28,942 nt of DNA from an uncultured Clostridia bacterium (GCA_947174215.1 CAMWIB010000002.1:1-28942); one strand, 5' to 3'. Numbered from the stretch's first letter, positions 1 through 8,640 are shown. Translations and numbers: made by a program. The notes: a model not told the origin generated them from the letters alone.

Positions 1-405
1 TCCGTCAACGTGGACGGAGTGTTCAACGTAACGCAGGCGGTGCTTCCCGATATGCTTTCAAGAAAGAGCGGAAGTATCGTCAATCTGTCGTCAGTGTGGG
101 GAAGATACGGCGCAAGCGGCGAGGTTGCGTACTCTGCGACGAAAGCGGCGGTGATTGGCTTCACCAAGGCACTTGCAAAAGAGGTTGCGCTTTGCGGAGT
201 GCGCGTAAATGCGGTTGCCCCCGGCGCTATCGATACGGATATGATGAAGGTGTATTCAGAAGAAGAGGTCGAAGCGCTTATCCGTGAAAGTATTCCGCTC
301 GGCAGACTGGGGAAGGCGGAAGAGGTTGCAGGGGCTATACTCTTTGCCGCCGAGAATGAATACGTGACGGGTGCGGTTATCCCCGTTGACGGTCTGCTTT
401 GCTAA
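1..405 (+). CDS. SDR-family oxidoreductase, FabG-like (3' part only)
   Basis: The frame is open from the first base, so the gene begins upstream of the window and only about 134 C-terminal residues are present. The nucleotide-binding GxxxGxG end is missing. What remains is typical of classical short-chain dehydrogenases: the NVxGVF helix, the catalytic serine in IVNLSSVWG, the YSATK (YxxxK) catalytic pair, the RVNAVAPGAIDTDM segment after the active site, and the C-terminal VTGAVIPVDGG-like ending (here VDGLLC). FabG proteins reduce 3-oxoacyl-ACP with NADPH, but SDR substrate cannot be read from this part, so the exact substrate is open. The TAA stop is at 403-405. Confidence 0.9.
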   Translation, partial: SVNVDGVFNVTQAVLPDMLSRKSGSIVNLSSVWGRYGASGEVAYSATKAAVIGFTKALAKEVALCGVRVNAVAPGAIDTDMMKVYSEEEVEALIRESIPLGRLGKAEEVAGAILFAAENEYVTGAVIPVDGLLC

Positions 406-434
406 AAACGCCAGATTCGTATATTGTCCGCTTC

Positions 435-508
435 TTGGGGTCCCCACAAACGTCCCTGTTTGCGGGGTTTGATTTGGGGTCCCCGCGAAACCTCCGTGTT
501 TCGTGGGG
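435..508. repeat. Two tandem GGGGTCCCC-hairpin repeat units
   Basis: Two successive units each begin TTGGGGTCCCC and continue into a hairpin. Unit 1 pairs 442-451 with 458-467 (CCCCACAAAC / GTTTGCGGGG, one A-C mismatch). Unit 2 pairs 481-491 with 498-508 (11 bp including one G-T). The arms differ between units but the pairing is kept. They lie just behind the dehydrogenase stop and may also act as its terminator, although no T-run follows. A degenerate third copy is at 4829-4854. The rest of 406-602 shows no gene. Confidence 0.7.
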
Positions 509-602
509 TAAATTTGTGGGGTTTTGATTGCATATATGATGGAATACTTGCAAATGTGACGTAAATATAATGTTTTTTACTTCCTATTTTTGCTTCCGTA
601 TA

Positions 603-631
603 TTGACTTTAATTTTTCTGTATAATATAAT
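603..631 (+). promoter_or_regulatory. Promoter of the large lipoprotein gene
   Basis: TTGACT at 603-608 and TATAAT at 626-631 are separated by exactly 17 bases. The predicted start of transcription is near 638, giving a leader of about 50 bases before the ATG at 691. An AGGAGG ribosome binding site lies at about 680-686. Confidence 0.8.
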
Positions 632-690
632 TACTATATAATGTAAAAGTCGGCGGAAACCGTCGGCGATGATTCTTTCAGGAGGAAATT

Positions 691-3288
691 ATGAAGAAAT
701 CATTTATCAAATCATTGTTGATTGTGGTAATGGCGTTGCTGTTGGTCTTCACTTTGGTTGCTTGCGACAAGCCCGAGAACGACGGCGGTGGCAAAAAGCC
801 GGGTCCCACACCACCGGGACCGGGACCGAGTCCTGATGACCCAACTCCATCTGTCACTCTTACTGCGGCGGACTACTTCGACAAGCTCTGGACGCTGACG
901 TCTGAGATTGGTGAGGAAAAGGTTGCGGGCGACGACGATATCGCACTCGAATTTGGCTTGGAGTTTGCCATAAACACACGCAATTCCAACACCAAAGCTA
1001 TTTATCATCAGATTGACCTTGGCTTTGACATTCAGGCAGTTATTGGCAGAACCATCAAGACGGCAGACAACACCGCATTAAAGGTCAAACTTTACGACCC
1101 GTCAGATAAGGAGCATACGGAAATACTCGCACTGTATCTGCTTGCAAGCGACCTCGACAATCTGTATATCGACTTCGGCGGCAAGCATATCCAACTTCCT
1201 CACAATCTCGTATCCACAGTCTGGAATGAGGTTTTGGAAAAAGAGGATAAGTTGTCCGAGCAAATTCCTGCCGCACTTAGCAAGAAGCTGTTCAAGGATA
1301 TGAGCGTAAACGATATCATCAATGGCGTTACAAGCTCTTTTGGCGAAGATTGGAACTTGAATGCTCTCATTACAAGCATTGCAAAGACTTTTGGACTTGA
1401 TTTGAAAGAAATGCTGAGCGGCTTTGAGAGTATGATTTCCACAATATTGCTTGGCGGTCAGTCATTGTTTGATAAGAACGGCAATATTGACCTCTACACA
1501 GTGCTTACCTCAGAGGTGCTTCAATCGGCGTTCGTTGTTGAAAGTTCTACTGCAAACGGCGTAACGACTTATAAGGCGGCGCTTGGCGACGGTTTCGTAA
1601 GTATGATTGGTGGCGTAATTGACGGAATGCTTGACACAAATAAATATGCTCAGTTTGAAAGTGTGGAGCAGCTCCAAAAGCATTTAGAGGAAAAGAAGGC
1701 CGTTTATTATATTTCAAAATATGAGAATGAAAAGCCGGTTTATGACGAAACAAAAGTAAATGTAGAGTCTTTGACTGACGACGAATGTTTGAATTACTTC
1801 TATATAACCAACACGGAAGCAATGAATATGGTTGCAAACCTGTTTGGCGCTATATCTGCAAATAGAGAGTTTGCTCTCACATTCCATGAGAAAAATAACA
1901 CAATTCAGGACTTCACAATCTCCGCACTTCTTGGCGGTCTTGCTGGCAACGTAACGACGGTAAGTGAAAACGGTACGTCATTTGGACAGACTGTTATCCC
2001 TGAGGTTGCAATCACGATTAGCTCTTTGAAGATTGCAAAGGCAAACGATGAGAACAAGGTTAAGATAAATCCCGCAGACTACAAGACGAGCATCGCTCTC
2101 GACGAGCAGATGGCATTCGAAGTCAGCGGCATTACGATTAAGGACCTCAGCACTCTCTTTGGTGTCGAAGAAGGCACAACGAGTGCAGATAAGGAAGATT
2201 CCTTCACTCTCAACCACAGAGTTGAAATCGGCGTACAAGGTCAAATCGACCTCGTAAACGGCAGAACGGTCGCTAACGTTGAAAAAGCGGAAGCGGTTGC
2301 AAACCAGACTCAGCTTTATGCTTACGTCAGACTCGTTGACCTTGGCACAAAGAAGGTTACGAACATCGTTCACGCGAGCTTCGCAAATGGCAAGCTTGCA
2401 GTTCAGGTAGAAGAGAACCTCGCAAGCGAAGTTGTCAAGGCTCTCAAAGAAATGGGCAAAGACTTCGGTCTTGACGGCGTAAACAGCTTCTATCTTGACC
2501 TCAGCGATTTCAATATCGCAGACGAGTTCCATGATATGGTTGTCAAGATTGCAGAAGGCTTCTTCGGCGGTAATGAAAGTGCTGTTACAGCAGCAGATAA
2601 GCCCCAAGCGAAATGGGTTATTAAGACCTTCAATGCAGTCAAGGCGGCTCTCAAATACGTCAAGACGAACAACGACCTCGTCGTTTCTACGGATGACGTT
2701 TTGAAATCTGCAATAGAGTTTACCGATATTCTCTATGCTGGCAATAAGGACTATACGTGGACTGTTGCTGAGCGTGAGAAGTTCTTCGTGAATATGCTCA
2801 ACAATCCTCCGCTTGACCCCGAGAAGCACACCATCGGTGAATTGCTTACCACGATACTCACCAAGGTTCAGGATGGCTTCAAGAAGCCCGAAGACCCCAA
2901 CGGCAACGTTCAGGTTCAGGCTGATGAGCCGTCAATCAAGGACTGCGCGCTTACGGCTCTCTATCTGTTCGCACAGCACGTTGAACTTGCAGGTGTTGAG
3001 CTTACCGAGGAAGACGTGAAAGCAGGTACGTCGTACTATGACAAGGCTATCGTCGCAGTTCTCCACTGCGCAGTTGAAATCAAGGGCGACGCTAAGGACG
3101 GTTTGCATCTCAGCGTAACCGTGAAGGTTAAAGACACCCACATCACAATCGCGGAGAAGCTCGAAGTTATCGATACCACTGCCGCTCCTTTGACTGACCT
3201 CTACAAAGAGTATGAAGCTCTCGTTAAGGACGGCGACGACACGAGCGCATGGAAGAACATCGCAGATTTCTTCCCCGAAGAAGAATAA
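691..3288 (+). CDS. Large secreted lipoprotein of unknown function (865 aa)
   Basis: The first 25 residues are a lipoprotein signal peptide: MKKS, a hydrophobic stretch, and the lipobox LVAC with the lipidated cysteine at residue 25. A Gly/Pro-rich linker (about residues 31-53) would lift the rest away from the membrane. The remaining 800 residues look soluble, with alternating beta and helix-rich stretches. I recognise no enzyme motif. The protein should sit on the outer face of the cell membrane. The start is fixed by AGGAGG six to ten bases upstream and by the signal peptide. It has its own promoter and terminator, so it is a single-gene unit. Large lipoproteins with a Pro/Gly linker are common in uncultured gut Clostridia, but no role should be inferred from that. 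Confidence 0.85.
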   Translation: MKKSFIKSLLIVVMALLLVFTLVACDKPENDGGGKKPGPTPPGPGPSPDDPTPSVTLTAADYFDKLWTLTSEIGEEKVAGDDDIALEFGLEFAINTRNSNTKAIYHQIDLGFDIQAVIGRTIKTADNTALKVKLYDPSDKEHTEILALYLLASDLDNLYIDFGGKHIQLPHNLVSTVWNEVLEKEDKLSEQIPAALSKKLFKDMSVNDIINGVTSSFGEDWNLNALITSIAKTFGLDLKEMLSGFESMISTILLGGQSLFDKNGNIDLYTVLTSEVLQSAFVVESSTANGVTTYKAALGDGFVSMIGGVIDGMLDTNKYAQFESVEQLQKHLEEKKAVYYISKYENEKPVYDETKVNVESLTDDECLNYFYITNTEAMNMVANLFGAISANREFALTFHEKNNTIQDFTISALLGGLAGNVTTVSENGTSFGQTVIPEVAITISSLKIAKANDENKVKINPADYKTSIALDEQMAFEVSGITIKDLSTLFGVEEGTTSADKEDSFTLNHRVEIGVQGQIDLVNGRTVANVEKAEAVANQTQLYAYVRLVDLGTKKVTNIVHASFANGKLAVQVEENLASEVVKALKEMGKDFGLDGVNSFYLDLSDFNIADEFHDMVVKIAEGFFGGNESAVTAADKPQAKWVIKTFNAVKAALKYVKTNNDLVVSTDDVLKSAIEFTDILYAGNKDYTWTVAEREKFFVNMLNNPPLDPEKHTIGELLTTILTKVQDGFKKPEDPNGNVQVQADEPSIKDCALTALYLFAQHVELAGVELTEEDVKAGTSYYDKAIVAVLHCAVEIKGDAKDGLHLSVTVKVKDTHITIAEKLEVIDTTAAPLTDLYKEYEALVKDGDDTSAWKNIADFFPEEE

Positions 3289-3313
3289 TTCTTCATTCGA
3301 TTGAAACAATCAG

Positions 3314-3350
3314 ATATCCCCACACAGAACGTGTGGGGATATTGTTTTTA
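3314..3350 (+). terminator. Intrinsic terminator after the lipoprotein gene
   Basis: A perfect 12-bp stem (ATATCCCCACAC at 3314-3325 with GTGTGGGGATAT at 3331-3342) closes a five-base loop AGAAC and is followed by TGTTTTTA. It lies 26 bases after the lipoprotein stop. Confidence 0.9.
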
Positions 3351-3435
3351 TAGCCTGCTATTCGTTATAACTCATAATATGTCATCAAATAGAAAACGTT
3401 GGAAAACAGTAAACACACGAAGTGTGCGTTTTAGC

Positions 3436-3464
3436 TTGCGAAATATCCGCGACTTTACTATAAT
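3436..3464 (+). promoter_or_regulatory. Promoter abutting the start codon (probable leaderless mRNA)
   Basis: TTGCGA at 3436-3441 and a perfect TATAAT at 3459-3464 are 17 bases apart. ATG codons follow at 3465 and 3471. Transcription would begin at about 3471, so the mRNA would start at or next to the ATG. No Shine-Dalgarno sequence is present. Confidence 0.65.
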
Positions 3465-3470
3465 ATGCTT

Positions 3471-4793
3471 ATGGGAATTTTTGATACCGACAACAGCGTA
3501 GTTTCTCAAGAGGACTTACACGACGGCGTGGACTTTATCTGCGAGTTTTCATCTAAGCTCCGAAAGTATCGCAACCGTCTTACAGGCTCCGTCAATGAAA
3601 CGGCCTGCGCCCGCGCAATCCGTCAGACTATAACAGACGAAACAGGCGCACAGGCAAGGCTCGAAGCTTATCGCGCATATCCTTTGTTTGGCAGAGGTTC
3701 GTTTTCGTTTTTGGCATTTTGGTATTTGTTCTCATACGTGCTATACTTCGTATCTTTTGCGGGCAATAAGCTTGCGGGTATACTTTTGTCAATTCTCGCG
3801 CTCGCAGTATTCGCCGTGGGTATTGGAATCCTCGTCGCCGCGCACTTCGGCAAAAAGCGCAAGATTAGGAAGATGCTTTACCCTAAGGTTTCGTACAACG
3901 TAGTAAGCGAGTTTTCTAAGAATAAGGACTCAAAGGGCAAGGAGCGCACTATTATAATAGTTTATAATCACGACGCGATTGCAGGCAATATTTTCAAGGA
4001 ACAACGCTTTATCAACGACCTCGCGCGCGTGTTTATTCCGCTTACCGCAGTAGTGTTCGTGCTTTTCTGTATCATCAAGATGGCAGTTGGGACGGATACG
4101 TCCGCAAAGATAACCGCGCTTACTGTGATACCCGCATTGCTCGGTGTAATCGGCACGATTATAACTATGCTTCGTTTTTCTCCGCTTGAAAAGCACGCCA
4201 AGCAGAACAACGGCGTTGCTACGTCTGTCGCTATGGCAACGTATGCGTACTTCGTGGAAAAGTCCGATATGCTTGCGGACGACGTGCGTATGGTATACGT
4301 TTCGCTTGGCGGAGAGAACTCCGCGCACGGCGGCTCAGAAGCGTTTGTGAAATCTCACCCCGAATACGCTTCGGCGTGCGTGCTTTGTATCGGTGATATT
4401 GAGAGCGGCGATTTGAAAATTATGGAGCGAAACTCCCTGCGTAGAATAAACTATTCCACGCCTATGGTGTCCCTCATCCGTTCGAGCGCGTACGAGCAGA
4501 AGATTGATATAGTCGTTCAGCCGCACGACAAGCTCTCGCAAAAGATTGGTTCTATATATGGCAATATATCCGACGCGTTCGCGTTGAATGGCAATCCTAC
4601 GTCTGCTATCGTCGCAGACGAGAATAGGAGCGTCGGGCGCGTGTTGGAGCGCAACGATATAGAAAAACTGTTTTCCGTTACGGTGGGGACCGTGCTTAAA
4701 CTTATGCACGACAACATATCTCTGCCGAAGGACGAGCAACCCATACAGCAAACCTCTTCCGAAATTGAGATTAAAACCGTCGTCGGAAAGTAA
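3471..4793 (+). CDS. Membrane protein with degenerate M28-peptidase-like domain
   Basis: An N-terminal soluble part (KYRNRLTGSVNETACARAI, then a strand reading ARLEAYRAYP) resembles the start of M28 aminopeptidases. Two hydrophobic hairpins follow, at about residues 80-130 and 190-240, giving four probable membrane helices. Between and after them are TIIIVYNHDAIAG and LGGENSAHGGSEAFVKSHP, which recall the metal-site strand and the EE-containing loop of M28 enzymes. The usual metal-binding and catalytic acids are not clearly kept (GGEN replaces an EE-type pair), so it may be an inactive relative. This is motif reading by eye and could be wrong. ATG 3465 is an alternative start. A terminator follows directly. 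Confidence 0.7.
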   Translation: MGIFDTDNSVVSQEDLHDGVDFICEFSSKLRKYRNRLTGSVNETACARAIRQTITDETGAQARLEAYRAYPLFGRGSFSFLAFWYLFSYVLYFVSFAGNKLAGILLSILALAVFAVGIGILVAAHFGKKRKIRKMLYPKVSYNVVSEFSKNKDSKGKERTIIIVYNHDAIAGNIFKEQRFINDLARVFIPLTAVVFVLFCIIKMAVGTDTSAKITALTVIPALLGVIGTIITMLRFSPLEKHAKQNNGVATSVAMATYAYFVEKSDMLADDVRMVYVSLGGENSAHGGSEAFVKSHPEYASACVLCIGDIESGDLKIMERNSLRRINYSTPMVSLIRSSAYEQKIDIVVQPHDKLSQKIGSIYGNISDAFALNGNPTSAIVADENRSVGRVLERNDIEKLFSVTVGTVLKLMHDNISLPKDEQPIQQTSSEIEIKTVVGK

Positions 4794-4797
4794 CCAC

Positions 4798-4822
4798 TGT
4801 GCGCTAAGGGCGCACATTTTTA
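4798..4822 (+). terminator. Intrinsic terminator after the M28-like gene
   Basis: A seven-bp stem, TGTGCGC (4798-4804) with GCGCACA (4810-4816), has loop TAAGG and is followed by TTTTTAT. It begins four bases after the stop codon. Confidence 0.85.
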
Positions 4823-4828
4823 TAGGGT

Positions 4829-4854
4829 TCTCACATACGTCACCGTTTGTGGGA
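4829..4854. repeat. Degenerate dispersed copy of the 442-467 hairpin
   Basis: Over 26 bases this stretch matches the hairpin at 442-467 at 19 positions without gaps, including ACGTC in the loop region and the GTTTG arm. It ends seven bases before the permease start. Confidence 0.5.
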
Positions 4855-4861
4855 TAAGAGT

Positions 4862-6196
4862 ATGACTATGGATGAGTTGAACAAAAACGAAAACTTGCAA
4901 ACAAATGAAGCTGACGCATTGCAATCCGAGCGCGAAAATGCGGATAACTCATCACGTTCTTGCATTAGTGGGAACTGTGACGTGATTGAGGGCAGTGCAG
5001 ATGAGGTAAGCGAAGAGGAGAAGAGAGGTATACTTTACGACTATTCACACGCCGATAAGTCGGGTATAGGCTTTGCCGCACTTCTCAAAAGACTGTGCAA
5101 GAGATATTTCATTGACGCGTTTACGGGTATGTCGCAAGGTCTTTTCTGCACGCTTATCGCGGGTACGATTCTTGCTATGTTTGGCGAATGGATATTAAAA
5201 GCAAATACGGGTGCAGGCATTGCAGTTGGAAATTTTGTTTGTTCTGTTGCGAACATTGCAAAGACATTGATGGGTGCAGGAATAGGAATTGGTATCGCTC
5301 ACGCTTTGCGCGCAAAAAAGTTAGTCTTATTCTCCGCGGCAGTCGCTGGTATGGCGGGTGCATTTGCTGATAAGATTATAGCGGGGAGTTTTGCGATTTC
5401 TCTGGGTGTTCCCGGCAATCCTATCGGAGCGTATGTAGTAGCGGTTTTGGCAATCGAGTTAGGCAATTTGATTTGTGGTAGAACAAAAGTTGATATAGTA
5501 ATCGTGCCTTTATCGATGATGATAATATCTATGTTGTCGATGTATGTTGCGTGGCCATTCATACAGTTTGTTAATATCATAGGCAAGGGTGTTGCATTGG
5601 CGACTATGGTTACGCCTGAGGTTATGGGAATATTAGTTGCTGTCATAATGGGAGTTCTATTGACATTGCCGACATCTTCTGCCGCAATATGGGCGGCAAT
5701 AGCAACCCCGATAATTTTGGGATTTACGGAAGGCACAGTAGATATTGCAACTTACGATGCAATCTTGCTTGCAGGCGGTGCTGCGACGGTAGGTTGTGCT
5801 TGTCAAATGGTTGGCTTCGCTGTTGAGAGTTTCCGTGAAAACAAATGGGGAGGACTTATTGCGCAAGGTTTAGGAACGAGTATGTTGCAAATTCCAAACT
5901 TAATGCGTCATCCGCAAATTATTATTCCGCCAATTATTGCAAGTATAATTGCCGGACCGCTTTCTACTTGCGTATTTGCACTTAGATGTGGTGGCTCTGG
6001 TGGCGGAATGGGAACAAGCGGTTTGGTTGGTATTTTTGACATAATAAAATACTCTGCTAATATTGAAGATTGGAGAGTAGGCGTTGGAATTGTTTTATGT
6101 ATGCTTATTATTCCCGCTGTCGTTTGTTTCTTTGTCAGTGAATTTATGCGTAGACGAGGATGGATAAAACCTGATTACTTAAAAATTGAAATATAA
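4862..6196 (+). CDS. PTS transporter subunit IIC (EIIC_2-like permease)
   Basis: A hydrophilic N-terminus of about 60 residues (acidic, DELNKNENLQTNE) is followed by DYSHADKSGIGFAALLKRLCKRYFIDAFTGMSQGLF-type sequence and about ten membrane helices with many Gly/Ala residues. The motif region GCACQMVGFAVESFRENKWGG and the conserved CGGSGGGMGTSGLVG loop near the C-terminus match the EIIC_2 family of phosphotransferase-type permeases. No EIIA or EIIB domain is fused or nearby, so sugar specificity and even PTS dependence are unknown. It lies in the cell membrane. Starts at ATG 4862 and 4868 are both possible; neither has a strong ribosome binding site. The stop codon runs into the bidirectional terminator shared with the kinase gene. 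Confidence 0.85.
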   Translation: MTMDELNKNENLQTNEADALQSERENADNSSRSCISGNCDVIEGSADEVSEEEKRGILYDYSHADKSGIGFAALLKRLCKRYFIDAFTGMSQGLFCTLIAGTILAMFGEWILKANTGAGIAVGNFVCSVANIAKTLMGAGIGIGIAHALRAKKLVLFSAAVAGMAGAFADKIIAGSFAISLGVPGNPIGAYVVAVLAIELGNLICGRTKVDIVIVPLSMMIISMLSMYVAWPFIQFVNIIGKGVALATMVTPEVMGILVAVIMGVLLTLPTSSAAIWAAIATPIILGFTEGTVDIATYDAILLAGGAATVGCACQMVGFAVESFRENKWGGLIAQGLGTSMLQIPNLMRHPQIIIPPIIASIIAGPLSTCVFALRCGGSGGGMGTSGLVGIFDIIKYSANIEDWRVGVGIVLCMLIIPAVVCFFVSEFMRRRGWIKPDYLKIEI

Positions 6197-6225
6197 AAAA
6201 ATAACCGCAATTTGCGGTTATTTTT
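6197..6225. terminator. Bidirectional terminator between permease and kinase
   Basis: A 13-bp stem with a three-base loop (AAAAATAACCGCA / TGCGGTTATTTTT) carries A-runs on one side and T-runs on the other, so it can work in both directions. The permease TAA ends at 6196 and the kinase stop (6218-6220) lies inside the hairpin. Confidence 0.9.
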
Positions 6226-7474
6226 CTTCTTTGTTATTTTTCTTCTTTGTAAATTTCTTCGTTTTGGTTTTCTTTGGCTTTCCGATTGGCAGGGATACTC
6301 TGAATATAGTTCCCTTGCCATCGACGCCTTGACAGCTTATCGTGCCGTCGTGCGCCTTGACGGTGGTTGCCGCTATGGATAGACCAAGGCCGAAGCTTTG
6401 CTTATCCTCGTTTTTACGCGCAGTGTCTGCGCGGTAGAATCTGTCAAAGACGTGTTCGGCTTCATCGGCTGAGATGGTTACGCCCGTATTTATCACGCTA
6501 AGCCGTACCTTCTTTTGGTCTGCGGACAGCTTCACACCGACTTTGCCGCCCGGGTTGCAGTATTTTACGGCGTTGTCAAGCAATATTACTATAAGCCTGT
6601 CAAGCGCGTTTTTATCTCCGTACACGGTGATGCTCTTCTGTATGTTGGTGATAAGGCGTACGTTCTTTTCAAAGCAGGTCGCTTCAAACGTAAGGCACGC
6701 GCCCTCGCAAGCTATACTGATATCCAATTCCTCTTTTGGAAGCTCGGACTGTTCAAGCTTTGAAAGTTCGAGCATGTTTTGTATCAGGTTCTTCATTCGC
6801 AGAATATGCGCGTCGATATATTCAATCCATTCCGCATTTTCCGCAACCGTGCTTGCAGGCTCCGACTTTATGACGTTCAGGTTGGTGGCTATAACCGTAA
6901 GTGGGGTTTTTAGCTCGTGCGAAGCGTTGGCGACAAGCTCGCGTTGCTTCTCAAACGATTTTGCGACGGGGCGCAGAATCTTTGCCGATATGATGTATGC
7001 AAGCGAGGCAACGATTGTGGTGAACAGCGCGTACAGTAGGGCGAGAAGTACGCCTGTGTTGATAATCAGTTCGTGATAATCGCTACGGTCAATCACTGCA
7101 ATCAGCGTGCCGTTTGCGTTTTCAATATTGTCGCAGATGAAGTAGTAATCGCCCACCTTAAACCGACCTTGTTTCACTTCGCTCGCCTTCGATACAATCT
7201 CATCTACGTTATTATCATAGTAGGATAAATCGTCCTTGACGATAGTCTGTCCGCTCGCGCTGAGAAAAACGTAAAATGCGCGTGTAGATTGCTGTGGTAT
7301 TTCGGTGTAATTGTTTCTGGAATATAGCGCCTTGTCAAGAGCGTTGCTTGCGGACATATTCGTCGTTTCAAAAATCATCAGAAACAGAACCCCGAGTATC
7401 ACCAGCAACAGAATTGCCGCAATACTCGTCGTTACTGCTGTGAATTTGGCACGTTGTTTTCTGAGTAAGTCCAT
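6218..7474 (-). CDS. Sensor histidine kinase
   Basis: Membrane-bound sensor kinase with an N-terminal helix (about residues 15-37), an extracytoplasmic sensing region of about 100 residues, and a second helix (about 140-165). The HisKA box ELVANASHELKTPLTV holds the phosphorylated histidine. The ATPase part shows the N box (LDNAVKY), then EHVFDRFYR, then the G box (SFGLGLSI). The C-terminus is very basic (KTKTKKFTKKK). The ATG at 7474 is preferred; a TTG at 7483 in frame would add three residues. Neither has a clear ribosome binding site. It lies 117 bases downstream of its response regulator on the same strand, with a weak TTGCAA box in the gap, and should phosphorylate that regulator. The signal is unknown. 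Confidence 0.93.
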   Translation of the reverse strand: MDLLRKQRAKFTAVTTSIAAILLLVILGVLFLMIFETTNMSASNALDKALYSRNNYTEIPQQSTRAFYVFLSASGQTIVKDDLSYYDNNVDEIVSKASEVKQGRFKVGDYYFICDNIENANGTLIAVIDRSDYHELIINTGVLLALLYALFTTIVASLAYIISAKILRPVAKSFEKQRELVANASHELKTPLTVIATNLNVIKSEPASTVAENAEWIEYIDAHILRMKNLIQNMLELSKLEQSELPKEELDISIACEGACLTFEATCFEKNVRLITNIQKSITVYGDKNALDRLIVILLDNAVKYCNPGGKVGVKLSADQKKVRLSVINTGVTISADEAEHVFDRFYRADTARKNEDKQSFGLGLSIAATTVKAHDGTISCQGVDGKGTIFRVSLPIGKPKKTKTKKFTKKKNNKEEK

Positions 7475-7591
7475 TTTGCTCAATCAAGGCTTTATCTTAT
7501 CGTTTTCGATATATAAACCGTATTTTATGCGATATTGCAACATTATTAGCTGTACTATCACATTGATAATGCTCTTTCTTTTATTCTTCGT

Positions 7592-8275
7592 TTATCTCGA
7601 AGATTTGCTCGCAAGGCGGTAGCCCACGCCGCGAACGGATTCTATGGTAAAGGAAGCGTTAAGGTGTTGTAGCTTTTTGCGCAGGAATGACATATACACT
7701 TCGAGGTTGTTGGATTCAAATTCATTGTTCAGTCCCCACGCCTTCAATATCAAATCTTCCTTAGTTGCGACAAACTTGGGATATTCGAACATATATCTTA
7801 TAAGCTCGAATTCTTTTGCGGTAAGGCTAATTTCGCCGCTCGGAGTGCTGAGCATAAAAGTCGTTAAATCCAATGAGGCTTCGTCGTATTCCAGTTTATT
7901 ATCACTCACAAGCTTGCCGCGCCTTCTGAGTACTGCACGCATACGCGCGGATAGCTCGTTGAAGGAAAACGGCTTTGAAACGTAATCGTCCGCACCTCTG
8001 TCAAGTCCCATAACCTTGTCGTTTTCGTCCGCGAGGGCGGTGAGCATAATTATCGGTGTGTCAATCTTCTTTTTGCGCAGAGCCGTCAGAACGTCAAAGC
8101 CGTTCATCTTAGGCATCATTACGTCAAGCAGAATGAGGTCGTATATTCCTATGGACGCAAAATTCAAGCCGTCAACTCCGTCGTATACGCAATCTACGTC
8201 ATAGCCGTCCTTCCCAAGCATTTTCGCCAGTGCGCGCGACAGCTCCTTTTCATCTTCGACAAGCAATACTCGCAT
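7592..8275 (-). CDS. OmpR/PhoB-family response regulator
   Basis: The receiver domain shows the acidic pocket (VEDE, residues 6-9), phosphoacceptor D51 in LILLDVMMPKMNGF, the T/A switch in MLTALAD and the lysine of SKPFSF. A C-terminal winged helix follows (LTAKEFELI, then the ESNNLEVYMSFLRKKL recognition region and VRGVGYRL). The start at 8275 is fixed by AGGAGG seven bases upstream and by MRVLLVEDE being the family's normal N-terminus; the longer open frame is not needed. It is paired with the kinase downstream and has its own promoter at 8304-8332. Confidence 0.95.
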   Translation of the reverse strand: MRVLLVEDEKELSRALAKMLGKDGYDVDCVYDGVDGLNFASIGIYDLILLDVMMPKMNGFDVLTALRKKKIDTPIIMLTALADENDKVMGLDRGADDYVSKPFSFNELSARMRAVLRRRGKLVSDNKLEYDEASLDLTTFMLSTPSGEISLTAKEFELIRYMFEYPKFVATKEDLILKAWGLNNEFESNNLEVYMSFLRKKLQHLNASFTIESVRGVGYRLASKSSR

Positions 8276-8303
8276 CTCAAACCTCCTATGCGGGTTATAT
8301 TTT

Positions 8304-8332
8304 ATTATAATATCATTTGACAATTAAAACAA
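8304..8332 (-). promoter_or_regulatory. Promoter of the response regulator-kinase operon
   Basis: On the minus strand TTGTTT (8327-8332) and TATAAT (8304-8309) are 17 bases apart, followed by an AGGAGG ribosome binding site before ATG 8275. Confidence 0.7.
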
Positions 8333-8341
8333 TATTAAATC

Positions 8342-8469
8342 ATTAAATCGTGTTATCTGGCGCATTACTTTGTCAAAGCCCTTATCCCTCGCCATCATGT
8401 ACGAAAGTACATTGGGCGGCATGTGATAAGGACTTTTTCGCGTACTGCATCCAGATAGCGCGATTTAAT
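8342..8469. repeat. Long imperfect inverted repeat (128 bp), MITE-like or structured
   Basis: The outer arms pair ATTAAATCG (8342-8350) with CGATTTAAT (8461-8469), continued through U-G/G-C/U-G pairs into TATCTGG / CCAGATA, about 19 bp. Further in, AAAG/CTTT and CCTTATC/GATAAGG pair, and at the centre ATGTAC-GAAA-GTACAT forms a tetraloop hairpin. It fills most of the gap between the divergent regulator and efflux genes and has no good reading frame. The rest of this gap, 8470-8601, shows nothing I recognise. Confidence 0.7.
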
Positions 8470-8601
8470 ATTTCAATTAATTTTTTTGAGCGTGAAAACG
8501 ACGAGCGGTCATTCGAAAACTGTACTGTGCAACTTACTACAATAAAAATAGTTAAGTGGATAACCATAATTCAATCACGCGAAGCGTGTGCGCTTATAGT
8601 C

Positions 8602-8630
8602 TTGCGTAAGCTCGGCGGATATGGTAAAAT
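8602..8630 (+). promoter_or_regulatory. Promoter close to the CDF gene start (possible leaderless mRNA)
   Basis: TTGCGT (8602-8607) and TAAAAT (8625-8630) are 17 bases apart. The ATG at 8641 is only ten bases further, and there is no Shine-Dalgarno sequence in between. Confidence 0.6.
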
Positions 8631-8640
8631 ATATTTTAAT

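Noticed and set aside
1978..2829. 283-codon antisense frame opposite the lipoprotein
   Set aside because: Same reasoning: shadow of a real gene, no ribosome binding site and no recognisable domain.
8342..8469. Metal riboswitch for the CDF gene
   Set aside because: The structure lies upstream of the gene's own promoter and is one long hairpin, unlike NiCo or yybP-ykoY types.
8350..8640. Upstream extension of the CDF gene by 97 codons
   Set aside because: It would run through the long inverted repeat and the promoter, and CDF homology starts at 8641.
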